From contig NC_016599.1 in the NCBI RefSeq assembly GCF_000236705.1, forward strand, positions 2,356,001 through 2,420,000: 64,000 bases of DNA, in the 5' to 3' direction. Source of the DNA: Owenweeksia hongkongensis DSM 17368 (lineage in GTDB: Bacteria; Bacteroidota; Bacteroidia; Flavobacteriales; Schleiferiaceae). The notes under the pieces were generated by a model. That model was not told the DNA's origin. It searched no databases and worked only from the letters and a program-made list of their open reading frames with translations. Below, piece after piece: positions 16,723-26,616 of this stretch (its first letter is position 1; every line of letters begins with the position of its first letter). Position numbers and translations under genes: made by a program.

Positions 16723-19248
16723 CTATATCTTTCCAAATTTGGAAGTCTGATTCCCAACCTTAATAAAGTAGTAACCTGACGGCAGGCTCTGAATATTGAG
16801 TTGCCAATTATTGCTTTTGGATAAATTCTTCTCCAAGAGAATTCGTCCTGAAACATCAAAAACCATAATATGTGGAGCTAGCACTCTTGCACTCGAAATG
16901 TTTAGGATATCATTAGCTGGGTTTGGGAAGAGTGAGAAAACCTCAATAGGCTTGAGTTCGGTAATTCCAATATCTGTAACACTTACATTTTTACACTGCT
17001 CACCTTCGCCCCCACAAATGTCTTTGGAATAAAAACATACTGGATATGTGCCTGGGTTTGCGTAGGTATGAGAAACATTGACTCCTGAAAGATAGGTTCC
17101 ATCACCAAAATCCCAGTAGCCATTATTTACACCAATGGATGTTGGTGCAAAGTGAACCTCAAGACCATAAATGGAATCTGCAAAATTGGCATTGGCTGTG
17201 TCAGTAAAAAGGATAACCTCCACCGTATCCGTTGCCCAGCATGCTCCTCGATATGCATCAACCCAATATTTCCCAGGCTGGTTTGCGTAAATCTGTGATG
17301 ACTTACTGCCAGTATTCCACTTTAGACTATCCAACCCAAAAGTGTTGATTGACAAAGGAAGTGAATCATTATCGCAAAGTAAAAAAGACGGAGACTTAAT
17401 GTCTGCTAGAGGAGCCAACGTGATACTGTCCATCTCGAAGCATCCCAAAGAGTCTCTGGCAACGAGAATATATTTACCCGGTTTTTTGGGGAAAATACTT
17501 TGGGTTGTATCACCATTATCCCAATGAAAATCACTGAAATATGAAGGTGCAGAAATTGAAAAATTCGCATTTTGACAAAAGAAATTAGAACCATTTGATG
17601 TACTTATAGGTATTCCGGACCCAAAACTTGATGCAGAATCTACAAATAAATTTATTGTATCCATAGCTGTACAGCCTAAAGAACTTGTTACGGATACATA
17701 ATATGTTCTAGTAGATTTAGTATCGAAAGTAGGGTTTAAAGTGTCTGGGTTACTAAGCCCAACTTCCGGTGTCCATTTTATATTCATTTCTCCCAGCATA
17801 TTAGAGTAAGTTGGGAGTCTATACCTAGATCCGCATTGCAGAAGTGTATCTACTCCGGCATTCACTTCTGGTATACCCGAAACATTAATTTTGGCGATAA
17901 AATGATCCGGATTCTGAATAAAGTTAAATCCAAATCTAGCCTTACTCCTTGTTTTTCCCTGAAAGTAAATATTGCCATCAACATCACTTGTTAGGATGCG
18001 CCTTGAAAAAACTGTATTGTTAGAAAAAGAATGAATCTTCAGATTTAAAGCCCATTCCCAAGTTCCTTGACTATTGCATTTAGCCCATAAATAAGCCGGT
18101 TTATTAATTGATGCCTTAATGGTATCGTTTCCAAAAACGATCTCTTCCTTATAACTTCCAACATAATAAGTGTTACCAAACTTATTGGTAACCACACCTA
18201 TCAACCCGTGAGAACTTGTTGAAGTAACCACCTTCCTATCTGAACTAGTGGCCCATTGCCATTGTCCTGCTGAATTTACTTTAGCAACAAATTGGTTAGG
18301 GAGAGATGTGCTTAAGCTGGTCGTTCCGATTTGTAGTCCTCCGGTAAAATCGCCCGCTAAATACACATTGTTATTTTGGTCAAGTTTCAAACTACGAACC
18401 CAACCAGTGGAGCCACCAGAACTCTGTGTTTTCCACTGCGTATTCCCTGAAGTATCCAGAGCAGTAATAAAATACTTTCCCTGAATTAGATTGGCCGACC
18501 AAAATGTGCCAGCAGCCACCATTTTTGATTTTCTATATGCCAGTTGGGGAGGTGTCGCGCCACCACCAATTTGCTTTACCCATATCCAATTACCTGAAGA
18601 AGAAAGTTTGGCAACAAAAGAAATGCTAGTATCCAAAGGCAGACTATGGCCTCCAAAGTGTAGCGAATCAGAAAACGCGGAAGCTAAATTATCAAACCCT
18701 GCAACAAAAATATTGCCTGTCGAATCTGTTATTATTGAACTGCCTCTTACATGACTACTATCAGTTACACCTTTCGCCCACAACCATTGCTGAGTATTTA
18801 AGTCAAGTTTTGCGACAAAAAGACTTGACCAATTATGACCTGACACAAGCGACATAGGGCCTAAATAAAGTGAGTCGTAAAAAGAGCCAGTAATCATCAA
18901 TGAGTTGGTGGCCTCGTTTATATCTAAATCAAAAACATCATTACCTGCTAAAAATTTTTGACTCAGCTGTACAGCCCAACTCCAGATGTGATTTGTATCT
19001 CTTTTGGCAATAAAGTAACGGCCATTTGCAGCATTCAATGCGGATGTACCTAAAGTTATTGAACCATGAAAATCACCCATTACGTATTGATTGCCATCAG
19101 CGTCAACTTCTATACTATGTAATTGATAGCCTGTGTTTACACCCAAACTATCCGCCCATTCCCAAACTTCACAGTTTCCTTGTGAAAATGACTTGGGATG
19201 AAAGGCGCAAATCGCTATAATTATAAGACAAAACCTTAAATATTGCAT
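16723..19248 (-). CDS. large T9SS cargo protein: SBBP-type beta-propeller, PKD domain, type A sorting domain
   Basis: An 841-residue secreted protein. The start at MQYLRF gives a signal peptide ending SFSQ (about residue 23); the frame is open further upstream but would place 46 polar residues before the signal. The order is propeller blades (DADGNQYVMGDFHG...FIAKRDTNHIWSWAVQ), an Ig-like region (YRLPTYSN...VSVTSSLGC), a PKD domain (WDFGDGTY...HTYANPGTYPVCF) and a sorting domain (VFSLFPNPANDILNI...GYYFIKV). It matches the 6.2-8.8 kb protein along its whole length. Likely displayed on the cell surface; ligand unknown. Confidence 0.85.
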   Translation of the reverse strand: MQYLRFCLIIIAICAFHPKSFSQGNCEVWEWADSLGVNTGYQLHSIEVDADGNQYVMGDFHGSITLGTSALNAANGRYFIAKRDTNHIWSWAVQLSQKFLAGNDVFDLDINEATNSLMITGSFYDSLYLGPMSLVSGHNWSSLFVAKLDLNTQQWLWAKGVTDSSHVRGSSIITDSTGNIFVAGFDNLASAFSDSLHFGGHSLPLDTSISFVAKLSSSGNWIWVKQIGGGATPPQLAYRKSKMVAAGTFWSANLIQGKYFITALDTSGNTQWKTQSSGGSTGWVRSLKLDQNNNVYLAGDFTGGLQIGTTSLSTSLPNQFVAKVNSAGQWQWATSSDRKVVTSTSSHGLIGVVTNKFGNTYYVGSYKEEIVFGNDTIKASINKPAYLWAKCNSQGTWEWALNLKIHSFSNNTVFSRRILTSDVDGNIYFQGKTRSKARFGFNFIQNPDHFIAKINVSGIPEVNAGVDTLLQCGSRYRLPTYSNMLGEMNIKWTPEVGLSNPDTLNPTFDTKSTRTYYVSVTSSLGCTAMDTINLFVDSASSFGSGIPISTSNGSNFFCQNANFSISAPSYFSDFHWDNGDTTQSIFPKKPGKYILVARDSLGCFEMDSITLAPLADIKSPSFLLCDNDSLPLSINTFGLDSLKWNTGSKSSQIYANQPGKYWVDAYRGACWATDTVEVILFTDTANANFADSIYGLEVHFAPTSIGVNNGYWDFGDGTYLSGVNVSHTYANPGTYPVCFYSKDICGGEGEQCKNVSVTDIGITELKPIEVFSLFPNPANDILNISSARVLAPHIMVFDVSGRILLEKNLSKSNNWQLNIQSLPSGYYFIKVGNQTSKFGKI

Positions 19249-19265
19249 ATGTTTTAGTTCTTCTG

Positions 19266-19273
19266 CAAAGCTA
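19266..19273 (-). promoter_or_regulatory. putative -7 element TAGCTTTG
   Basis: TAGCTTTG followed by C on the minus strand, 17 nt before the ATG of the large T9SS cargo gene; it supports the shorter start. No clear -33 TTG. Confidence 0.35.
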
Positions 19274-19333
19274 CTAAGCATTTGAAGATAAAAACCGGAA
19301 ATTTGTTTATGAAAATAGTTAGCGCAAAAAATA

Positions 19334-19359
19334 AAAAGCAGCCTATCAGAGCTGCTTTT
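19334..19359 (-). terminator. rho-independent terminator of the carboxylase gene
   Basis: AAAAGCAGC (19334-19342) pairs with GCTGCTTTT (19351-19359) across an 8-nt loop. On the minus strand the stem runs into a T-rich tract (TTTTTATTTTTT). It lies 27 bp after the carboxylase stop. Confidence 0.75.
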
Positions 19360-19385
19360 CTTTAATATCAAATGTGGCTTAGCCA

Positions 19386-20927
19386 CTATAAAGGAATATT
19401 CCCGTGCTTTTTCTTGGGTAAAGTCACCGCTTTATTTTCCAGCATTTTGAAAGCCTTGATAAGCTTTTCGCGAGTTTGGTCAGGACGAATTACCTCATCT
19501 ACATAACCACGTGCCGCAGCACGGTATGGGTTAGCAAAAATGTGTGCGTATTCCGCTTCTTTTTCGGCAAGTTTTGCCGCAGGATCATCCGCATTTTTGA
19601 TTTCATTTTTAAAGATAATTTCAGCAGCTCCTTTGGCACCCATCACTGCAATTTCTGCCGATGGCCATGCGTAGTTCATATCGGCACCAATGTGCTTAGA
19701 GTTCATTACATCATAAGCACCACCGTAGGCCTTACGGGTAATTACAGTGATACGCGGTACAGTTGCTTCGCTAAAGGCGTAAAGCAATTTCGCACCATTG
19801 GTAATAATTGCATTCCATTCCTGATCTGTTCCCGGAAGGAAACCTGGAACGTCTTCAAACACCAACAGAGGGATGTTGAAAGAATCGCAGAAACGTACAA
19901 AGCGCGCGGCTTTGGTACTGCTATCAATATCTAAAACTCCTGCAAGGTAAGCCGGCTGATTGGCCACAATACCGATAGATTTTCCGGCAAGGCGGGCAAA
20001 ACCAACTACTATGTTTGAGGCAAAATCTTTGTGAACTTCCAGGAAGCTATTTTCATCTACTGTACCGTCAATCACTTCACGGATGTCATAAGGCTGATTG
20101 GGGTTATCTGGAATAATGTCGTTTAGCAAAGGACGCTTCTCATCACCCGGAGTATAGGCGATTGATGGTGCATCCTCTTCGCAGTTTTGCGGCATATAGC
20201 TCAAAAGTTGCTTCAAACCATTGATGCAGGCAATTTCATTTTCGAAAGTAAAATGGGTAACTCCTGATTTGGTAGAATGCGCAGAGGCACCACCTAGCTC
20301 TTCAGAGCTCACTTCTTCATGTGTTACAGTTTTTACCACATTTGGCCCTGTTACAAACATGTAAGAGGTATTTTCTACCATCGCAATAAAGTCGGTAAGA
20401 GCCGGAGAATACACAGCGCCACCGGCACATGGCCCCATAATAGCTGAAAGCTGAGGGATAACACCACTACTCAATGTGTTGCGATAAAAGATGTCGGCAT
20501 AGCCGCCCAATGAAACCACACCTTCCTGAATACGTGCACCTCCTGAATCATTAAGGCCCAAAACCGGAGCACCATTCTTCATGGCAAGGTCCATTATTTT
20601 ACAAATCTTCTCAGCATGAGCTTCTGCCAATGATCCCCCAAGCACGGTAAAATCCTGTGCAAAAACATAAGTCAGTCGACCATTGATTTCACCGTATCCG
20701 GTAACTACACCATCACCCAAAATCTTTTGTTTGTCCAAACCAAAATCGGTACTGCGGTGTGTTACCAACATTCCGATTTCTTCAAAGGTGCCTTCATCCA
20801 TCAAAAAGTGGATGCGCTCACGAGCGGTAAGCTTACCTTTTTTATGTTGGCTTTCAATACGTTTTTCACCACCACCAAGTTTTGCCTCGGCTATTTTGGT
20901 GTCTAGTTTTTGAATTTTACTGTCCAT
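19386..20927 (-). CDS. acyl-CoA carboxylase, carboxyltransferase (beta) subunit
   Basis: A 513-residue carboxyltransferase of the PccB/MmdA type, which moves CO2 from biotin onto propionyl-CoA or a related acyl-CoA in the cytoplasm. Visible family segments are [54 protein letters not shown] and, in the C-terminal half, [25 protein letters not shown] and [11 protein letters not shown]. Length fits propionyl-CoA carboxylase beta. The start MDSKIQ was chosen over an upstream in-frame codon by family length. No biotin carboxylase or biotin-carrier gene is nearby, so the partner subunit is encoded elsewhere; methylmalonyl-CoA decarboxylase alpha is the alternative. Confidence 0.88.
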   Translation of the reverse strand: MDSKIQKLDTKIAEAKLGGGEKRIESQHKKGKLTARERIHFLMDEGTFEEIGMLVTHRSTDFGLDKQKILGDGVVTGYGEINGRLTYVFAQDFTVLGGSLAEAHAEKICKIMDLAMKNGAPVLGLNDSGGARIQEGVVSLGGYADIFYRNTLSSGVIPQLSAIMGPCAGGAVYSPALTDFIAMVENTSYMFVTGPNVVKTVTHEEVSSEELGGASAHSTKSGVTHFTFENEIACINGLKQLLSYMPQNCEEDAPSIAYTPGDEKRPLLNDIIPDNPNQPYDIREVIDGTVDENSFLEVHKDFASNIVVGFARLAGKSIGIVANQPAYLAGVLDIDSSTKAARFVRFCDSFNIPLLVFEDVPGFLPGTDQEWNAIITNGAKLLYAFSEATVPRITVITRKAYGGAYDVMNSKHIGADMNYAWPSAEIAVMGAKGAAEIIFKNEIKNADDPAAKLAEKEAEYAHIFANPYRAAARGYVDEVIRPDQTREKLIKAFKMLENKAVTLPKKKHGNIPL

Positions 20928-21037
20928 ATTTTTTATCCTGAAAGCCACATGGGCTTGTGTTCAACATTATTAATTGGGGTGCAAATATCTAAAGTCTAAA
21001 ACTTCTAGCAGTTTTATTCTTTCAAAATTGATTTCCC

Positions 21038-21949
21038 CTAGTTCTTTATGATAATTATTGATTCTTGACTTTGCACTAAGCTCTTTCCTAAAAAATGATA
21101 ACTCACATCATTTTCAGAAAGTAAATCTTCCAAATATTGGTGTGTAACAAAGGTATGTCCGTAATCATTCGTGTCTTTTATACTATCGCTCAAAAACGCA
21201 AATTTGCTATCCTCAGATACTTGCTGATATACAAAATTTTGATTTTTAGTCACGCCAAAATATTTTGGATCTTCACTGTTGTTGAAAGTAAAAACCAGGG
21301 CTCCGCCTGAGTTTAGGCATTGAATCAATTTATTCAACCAAGGTGCAAAGGTGGTTTTTGGCAAATGGCTAAAAACAGACACCGCTAAGATGAGATCTTG
21401 TTTTTCGCAATTCAAACTCTCAGCATCCTGGCTGTGAAAAATTCCTTTGAAACCAAAATGGCGCTTCTGAAAATCCAGCGCCTGACTTTTTACCTCAGAA
21501 ATTTCAATTTCAGATTCTGGAAACTTTTGCTTCAAAAATCTTGAAACACGCCCATAGCCGCTACCAAAATCCAGTATTTTTTGGGGTGCTATTTTATACT
21601 CTTCGCAAATGCGCTTTAAATTAAGAGCTGTTTCCGCGCCTATCCTAAAGTTTGTGTAAACTGCGTTTTCCAGATTATACCTGTGACCAAAAACATGAAT
21701 TGCAAACATCACATCATTCTTGTGTGTGGCCATGTTTATGGTGTCAATGTTGTATTCAGCGCAGAGCTTGGTGGCCACTTTGCTCGCAATGGCAGGATCT
21801 ATTTCAATATCCTCCTTCTGGGTGAGATTCATGTAAGCACCCAAAAAATCGAAGCGGTCGTTTAGATTCTTTTCTGCAGTAGCCAAATTATGTCTTAACT
21901 CAGTTATTCCAAGTTTTAGAAGAATGTAGTCCTTGAGCTTATTAAACAT
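21038..21949 (-). CDS. class I SAM-dependent methyltransferase
   Basis: A 303-residue cytoplasmic protein with a Rossmann methyltransferase core: motif I ILDFGSGYGR (125-134), an acidic strand end EIEISEVKSQ and a post-II segment DLILAVSVFSHLP. The N-terminal ~100 residues are a helical extension containing NLATAEKNLNDRFDFLG. Substrate unknown; the SVFSHL segment is common in small-molecule and glycan methyltransferases. Monocistronic in appearance. Confidence 0.8.
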   Translation of the reverse strand: MFNKLKDYILLKLGITELRHNLATAEKNLNDRFDFLGAYMNLTQKEDIEIDPAIASKVATKLCAEYNIDTINMATHKNDVMFAIHVFGHRYNLENAVYTNFRIGAETALNLKRICEEYKIAPQKILDFGSGYGRVSRFLKQKFPESEIEISEVKSQALDFQKRHFGFKGIFHSQDAESLNCEKQDLILAVSVFSHLPKTTFAPWLNKLIQCLNSGGALVFTFNNSEDPKYFGVTKNQNFVYQQVSEDSKFAFLSDSIKDTNDYGHTFVTHQYLEDLLSENDVSYHFLGKSLVQSQESIIIIKN

Positions 21950-22043
21950 GTGGTTTTACTCTGGTGATTTTTGATGAATCCAAAGGCGGTAAAAATATAT
22001 AAATTAATTCCAGCCTATAATCTCCAAAGTTCAAGAGACTATT

Positions 22044-23453
22044 CTACTGCCATCCGCCACCCAAAGCGGTGTATAGTTGCACCCTTGTGCGAAGTTCCAT
22101 AAATCGCAAATCGATTAAGGTCAACTCTGATGCAAGCGTATTTTCTCGGGCATTCAGCACTTCCAGGTAATTGGCTAAACCATTATTCAAAAGCTCTTCT
22201 GAATACTGCAAAGCAAGATCATAGGCTTCAAATTCTTTAGTTTTGATTTCCACTTTTTGCTTAGTAGCCTCATAGGTTCCCAAAGCATCTGAAACCTCAC
22301 GACCTGCTGTAAGCAATGACTGCTCAAAGCGCAACAAAGCTTCACGTTGCGCGGCTTGCGACACTTCATAATTGGTTCTAATTCGTCTTTGGTTGAAGAT
22401 GGGCTGCGTAAGCGATCCTATCAAATTGAAGAAAATAGACTGAGGCGTAATCCAAGTTTCTAATGCCAGGCTTTGATAACCACCAGTAGCTGTAATTTGA
22501 AAAGTGGGGAAGAAATTGGCACGGGCCACATTTGTCAATTCAAAGGCATTCATCAACCCAAACTCTGCAGCTCTCACATCCGGACGATTGGCCAGCAATT
22601 GAGCAGGCACACCTTCACCAAATAGCGTGTCGATTTGTTGTGAATCTAAATCTGTTCTTTCAATGGTATGAGGAGCTTCGCCTAAAAGAATGCTTAAGGC
22701 ATTTTCCTGCAAGCGAATTTGATTACCAATATCAATCAGCAAAGATTGTGATGCATATAGTTGAGCCGCTGTTTGCTGCACGCCTACTTCAGTCACATTT
22801 CCAGCATCTTTCAAAGCCTTGGTAGTTTCAAGTCCTTTTTCACGATTCTCAACAGTTTCGCGGGTTACCTGAAGCTGTTCATCCAAAGCTAAAAGCTGAT
22901 AATATGAAGTAGCAATGGTAGCGATAAGCCGAGTTTTTACAGCCTTGTGCGCCTCCAGGCTTTGCAGATAACTAGCCTCGGCTGCACGCTTAGTACTGCG
23001 TATTCTACCCCACACATCCAGCTCCCAGGAGGCTGCAGCCGAAAGCTCATATTGATCTAAACTTCCGTTAAACACCTGCCCAAATTGACTATTATTAGAA
23101 AACTCCTGATGTGTCCACTGAGCAGTGGCATCCAAGGTTGGAAAATAACCAGCTTTGCCCTGCTTTAAGTAAGCCTGTGCAGCTGTCATTTGCTCAATCG
23201 CAATGCGAATATCCAGATTGTTTTCCAGTCCTTTTTCTATAAGGTTTACCAAAGTGGTATCGGTAAAAACCTCTCGCCACGAAAGTGAGGCAAAGCTAGT
23301 GGTATCCTCTGGCTGGGCATCAGTACGGTATAAATTCTCCGTTGGAAGTTCATCATCCGGGCGCTCATAATTTTTTGCCACGAGGCAACTTTGCGCTACC
23401 AGCGCCAAAATTGGCACCACCCAGATTATCGGTTTTATTCTAAGAGCGGTCAT
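22044..23453 (-). CDS. RND efflux outer-membrane channel (OprM/TolC family lipoprotein)
   Basis: A 469-residue outer-membrane channel lipoprotein (lipid Cys23 in LALVAQSC) with the OEP family architecture: the conserved start NYERPDDELP, two homologous helical repeats (SWREVFTDTTLVNLIEKGLENNLDIRIA...; later ELTNVARANFFPTFQITATGG) and the segment LLANRPDVRAAEFGLM. It is the exit duct of a tripartite drug-efflux pump. Start 1 bp after the RND pump stop; last gene of the triad. Confidence 0.92.
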   Translation of the reverse strand: MTALRIKPIIWVVPILALVAQSCLVAKNYERPDDELPTENLYRTDAQPEDTTSFASLSWREVFTDTTLVNLIEKGLENNLDIRIAIEQMTAAQAYLKQGKAGYFPTLDATAQWTHQEFSNNSQFGQVFNGSLDQYELSAAASWELDVWGRIRSTKRAAEASYLQSLEAHKAVKTRLIATIATSYYQLLALDEQLQVTRETVENREKGLETTKALKDAGNVTEVGVQQTAAQLYASQSLLIDIGNQIRLQENALSILLGEAPHTIERTDLDSQQIDTLFGEGVPAQLLANRPDVRAAEFGLMNAFELTNVARANFFPTFQITATGGYQSLALETWITPQSIFFNLIGSLTQPIFNQRRIRTNYEVSQAAQREALLRFEQSLLTAGREVSDALGTYEATKQKVEIKTKEFEAYDLALQYSEELLNNGLANYLEVLNARENTLASELTLIDLRFMELRTRVQLYTALGGGWQ

Positions 23454-23454
23454 A

Positions 23455-26400
23455 TTAAGCGTTTTCTTTATCGAGGACTGCCTGCGGCTTTCCGGTGATT
23501 TTTTCCTGTAAAAACTGAAATACTATAAATAAAGTGGGGATGATGAAGAGTCCCAAAATAGTTCCTATCAACATACCTCCTGCGGCCCCAGTTCCGATAG
23601 ATCGGTTACCTACAGCCCCCACACCTTGCGCCAAAGCTAAAGGCATAAGTCCGAGAATAAATGCAAAGGAGGTCATTAAAATAGGACGAAGTCTGGAGCG
23701 AGCCCCTTCTATGGCTGCTTCGGTTATTCCCATGCCTTGTATCTTTCTGCGCTGTAGCGCAAACTCTATAATAAGAATGGCGTTTTTCGCCAAAAGGCCG
23801 ATGAGCATTATCAGTGCTATTTGGAAGTAAATGTTGTTTTCCAATCCTGCAGCCCACGTAGTAAAGTAGGCTCCGGCCACCCCAAGCGGCAATGAAAAGA
23901 GTACTGATAATGGCAACAAATAACTTTCATATTGAGCTGCCAAAAAGAAGTACACGAACAAAATACTCAGCGCAAAAATCAAAACCGATTGTCCGGCAGA
24001 AGCAATTTCTTCACGCGTAATTCCTGAAAAGGCAATGTCAAAATTATTGGGCAAGTTGTCTTCTGCAGTTTCCTGAATGGCCTTAATAGCATCACCAGAA
24101 CTATAGCCGGGAGAAGCGGCACCATTTAGGGTAACCGAATTAAATAAATTGAAACGACTCACCGTTTGTGGCCCGTAAGACCTATTAAGCGATACAAACT
24201 GCGAAACAGGCGCCATCTCACCTTTATTGTTTTTTACAAACATGCTGTTAAGTGCGGAAACACTTTCACGATCCTCAGGCTCCGCCTGCACAAACACGCG
24301 ATATTGTTTACCAAATCGACTAAAATCGGTAGCATAAAAACCACCCACATATCCTTGCATGGTGCTAATGATATCCGAAACAGAAACGCCCGCTTCTTTG
24401 GCTCGCGGCACGTCTATGTCCATGGAGAGCTGCGGGAAATTGGTACTAAACGAATTGGATGCGTAAGCAACTTCAGGGCGCTGCATAAGCGCTTGCACAA
24501 AGTTGGTAGCTGTGGCGTCAAGATCTTTTATATCACCTGCTGCTCTGTCCAAAATCTGCATGCTAAAACCATCAGAGCTACCAAAACCAGGAATACTTGG
24601 CGGTGTAAAGAATATGATTTTGGCATCAGCTATAGCTGTGGCACGCTGATTTAGAGTGGCGATAATGTTTCCAATGCTAGTAGAGTCACTCTCGCGATCT
24701 TCCCATTTATCAAGCATGATAAAGCCCATTCCGTAAGATGAACCTTCGCCTGCAAAAAAGTTTCGGCCACTAATCATAGTCCCCGTTCTCACGCCCGGCA
24801 CTTGTTCTATGATTTCGTACAAATCCATAGCCGACTCAAAGGTTCTGTCCATAGAAGCTCCTTCCGGAAGCTCCATATTCACAAAGATCACCCCTCTATC
24901 TTCCGTTGGCACAAATCCAGTTGGAGTAACACTATTAGTCCACCAAATAACTCCTCCCGAAAATAAAAGGATGGCAAGGGTAATCCACTTATGGCGGGTC
25001 AAGAAACCCAATGAACGAATATATCGCTGAGAAATAGCTTCAAACCCGGCATTGAAAGCCGCATAAAAACGCTGTAAGAAATTTTGTTTTTTCTCACCAT
25101 GCTTGTTGTGCTTTCGCAGAAACAATGCACACAGCGCAGGACTCAGCGTAAGTGCGTTTACAGCAGAAATCAAAATGGCAATAATCAAGGTGACTCCGAA
25201 TTGCTCATAAAATACACCCGATGGACCCTGAATAAATGTGATGGGAATAAACACCGCTGCCATTACCAAGGTGATGGAAATAATGGCACCGCTTATTTCG
25301 CTCATCGCTGATTTGGTAGCCTCGGTGGCATCTGTATATCCGTCTTCCAACTTGGCGTGAACAGCCTCAACCACTACAATAGCATCATCAACCACAATAC
25401 CAATGGCAAGGATGAGGGCAAAAAGAGTAAGTAGATTTATTGAGTATCCAAAAATCTGCAGAAAGAAGAATGTACCGATAATAGCCACTGGCACCGCAAT
25501 ACCAGGAATAATGGTGGATTTAAAATCTTGGAGGAAAAGAAAAACCACCAAAAACACCAAGAGGAAAGCCTCGATTAGAGTTTCAATTACTTTATCAATA
25601 CTGGCTGTAAGAAACTGATTGGTATCGTAGTTTATAGTGTAATCTACTCCAGGAGGAAAACCTTCTTTGAGTTCATCCAACTTCACATAAAGTTCTTCAA
25701 TAATGGCTTGTGCGTTAGATCCCGGGGTTTGAAAAATTCCAAAGTTGATACTAGGGTGCCCCTTGGAGCGACCTACAGATGAGTAGCTAAAAGCATCCAA
25801 CTCAACTTTGGCCACATCACCTACGGTCAAAAACTGCCCATTGCCCAAAGATTTTATAATAATGTCTTTGTACTCCTGAGCGGTTTTAAATCGTCCTTGG
25901 TAGGTGATTACATATTCAAATGCTTCTCCGCTATTTTGCCCAAGCGAACCAGCTGCCGCCTCACGACTTTGCTCGCCAATGGCGGCAATCACTTCGTTGG
26001 TGCTCAGTCCATAGCTCGCCATTTTTGCCGGGTCGAGCCACACACGCATAGAATAATCCTTTCCTCCAAAAACATTTACCGCACCTACACCATTCACACG
26101 CTGTAGCTCAGGACGCACATTTATATTCAAATAGTTTTGAAGGTAAGTATCGTTGTAATCAGGATTGCTGGAAAGCAAAGACACATACATCAAGGCTGAT
26201 GTTTGCTGCTTTTGGGTAATAACCCCAGCACGAATCACCTCTGAAGGCAGCAATGAATTGGCACGAGCCACACGGTTCTGCACGTTTACAGAGGCGATGT
26301 CAGGATTTACACCTTGTGCAAAGTATACAGTAATATTGGCTGTACCCGTGTTACTAGCTGTAGAAGTCATGTAGGTCATGTCTTCCACTCCATTGATTTG

Positions 26401-26601
26401 TTCCTCTATGGGGATTATAACACTCTCCAAAATGGTTTGAGCATTTGCCCCAGGATAACTTGCGGTAACCTGAACAGTGGGAGGCGCGATGTCAGGATAT
26501 TGAGTAACCGGCAGGGTGCTAAGACCCAAAATACCAAGCACCACAATTACGATGGAAACTACGGTAGAAAGAACCGGGCGTGTAATGAAAGTTTGTAACA
26601 T
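23455..26601 (-). CDS. RND multidrug efflux pump (AcrB/MexB, HAE1 type)
   Basis: A 1048-residue inner-membrane proton-driven pump of the HAE1 class. Visible features are the N-terminal membrane helix followed by LPVTQYPDIAPPTVQVTASY, periplasmic porter domains (SVNVQNRVARANSLLP; SMRVWLDPAKMASYGLS), the proton-relay GIVVDDAIVVVEAV in the fourth membrane segment, and a C-terminal GLLAKNAILIIEFA. Length equals the family norm. It is the middle gene of an adaptor-pump-channel operon; no TetR or two-component regulator is adjacent. Substrates probably hydrophobic or amphiphilic compounds. Confidence 0.95.
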   Translation of the reverse strand: MLQTFITRPVLSTVVSIVIVVLGILGLSTLPVTQYPDIAPPTVQVTASYPGANAQTILESVIIPIEEQINGVEDMTYMTSTASNTGTANITVYFAQGVNPDIASVNVQNRVARANSLLPSEVIRAGVITQKQQTSALMYVSLLSSNPDYNDTYLQNYLNINVRPELQRVNGVGAVNVFGGKDYSMRVWLDPAKMASYGLSTNEVIAAIGEQSREAAAGSLGQNSGEAFEYVITYQGRFKTAQEYKDIIIKSLGNGQFLTVGDVAKVELDAFSYSSVGRSKGHPSINFGIFQTPGSNAQAIIEELYVKLDELKEGFPPGVDYTINYDTNQFLTASIDKVIETLIEAFLLVFLVVFLFLQDFKSTIIPGIAVPVAIIGTFFFLQIFGYSINLLTLFALILAIGIVVDDAIVVVEAVHAKLEDGYTDATEATKSAMSEISGAIISITLVMAAVFIPITFIQGPSGVFYEQFGVTLIIAILISAVNALTLSPALCALFLRKHNKHGEKKQNFLQRFYAAFNAGFEAISQRYIRSLGFLTRHKWITLAILLFSGGVIWWTNSVTPTGFVPTEDRGVIFVNMELPEGASMDRTFESAMDLYEIIEQVPGVRTGTMISGRNFFAGEGSSYGMGFIMLDKWEDRESDSTSIGNIIATLNQRATAIADAKIIFFTPPSIPGFGSSDGFSMQILDRAAGDIKDLDATATNFVQALMQRPEVAYASNSFSTNFPQLSMDIDVPRAKEAGVSVSDIISTMQGYVGGFYATDFSRFGKQYRVFVQAEPEDRESVSALNSMFVKNNKGEMAPVSQFVSLNRSYGPQTVSRFNLFNSVTLNGAASPGYSSGDAIKAIQETAEDNLPNNFDIAFSGITREEIASAGQSVLIFALSILFVYFFLAAQYESYLLPLSVLFSLPLGVAGAYFTTWAAGLENNIYFQIALIMLIGLLAKNAILIIEFALQRRKIQGMGITEAAIEGARSRLRPILMTSFAFILGLMPLALAQGVGAVGNRSIGTGAAGGMLIGTILGLFIIPTLFIVFQFLQEKITGKPQAVLDKENA

Positions 26602-26616
26602 CTTGTTTACAGGATT

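Noticed and set aside
19476-19934. 152-codon plus-strand open frame
   Set aside because: Antisense to the well-supported carboxyltransferase gene, with no family resemblance.
24166-24654. 162-codon plus-strand open frame
   Set aside because: Antisense to the RND pump gene; product rich in His, Arg and Cys as expected from a shadow frame.
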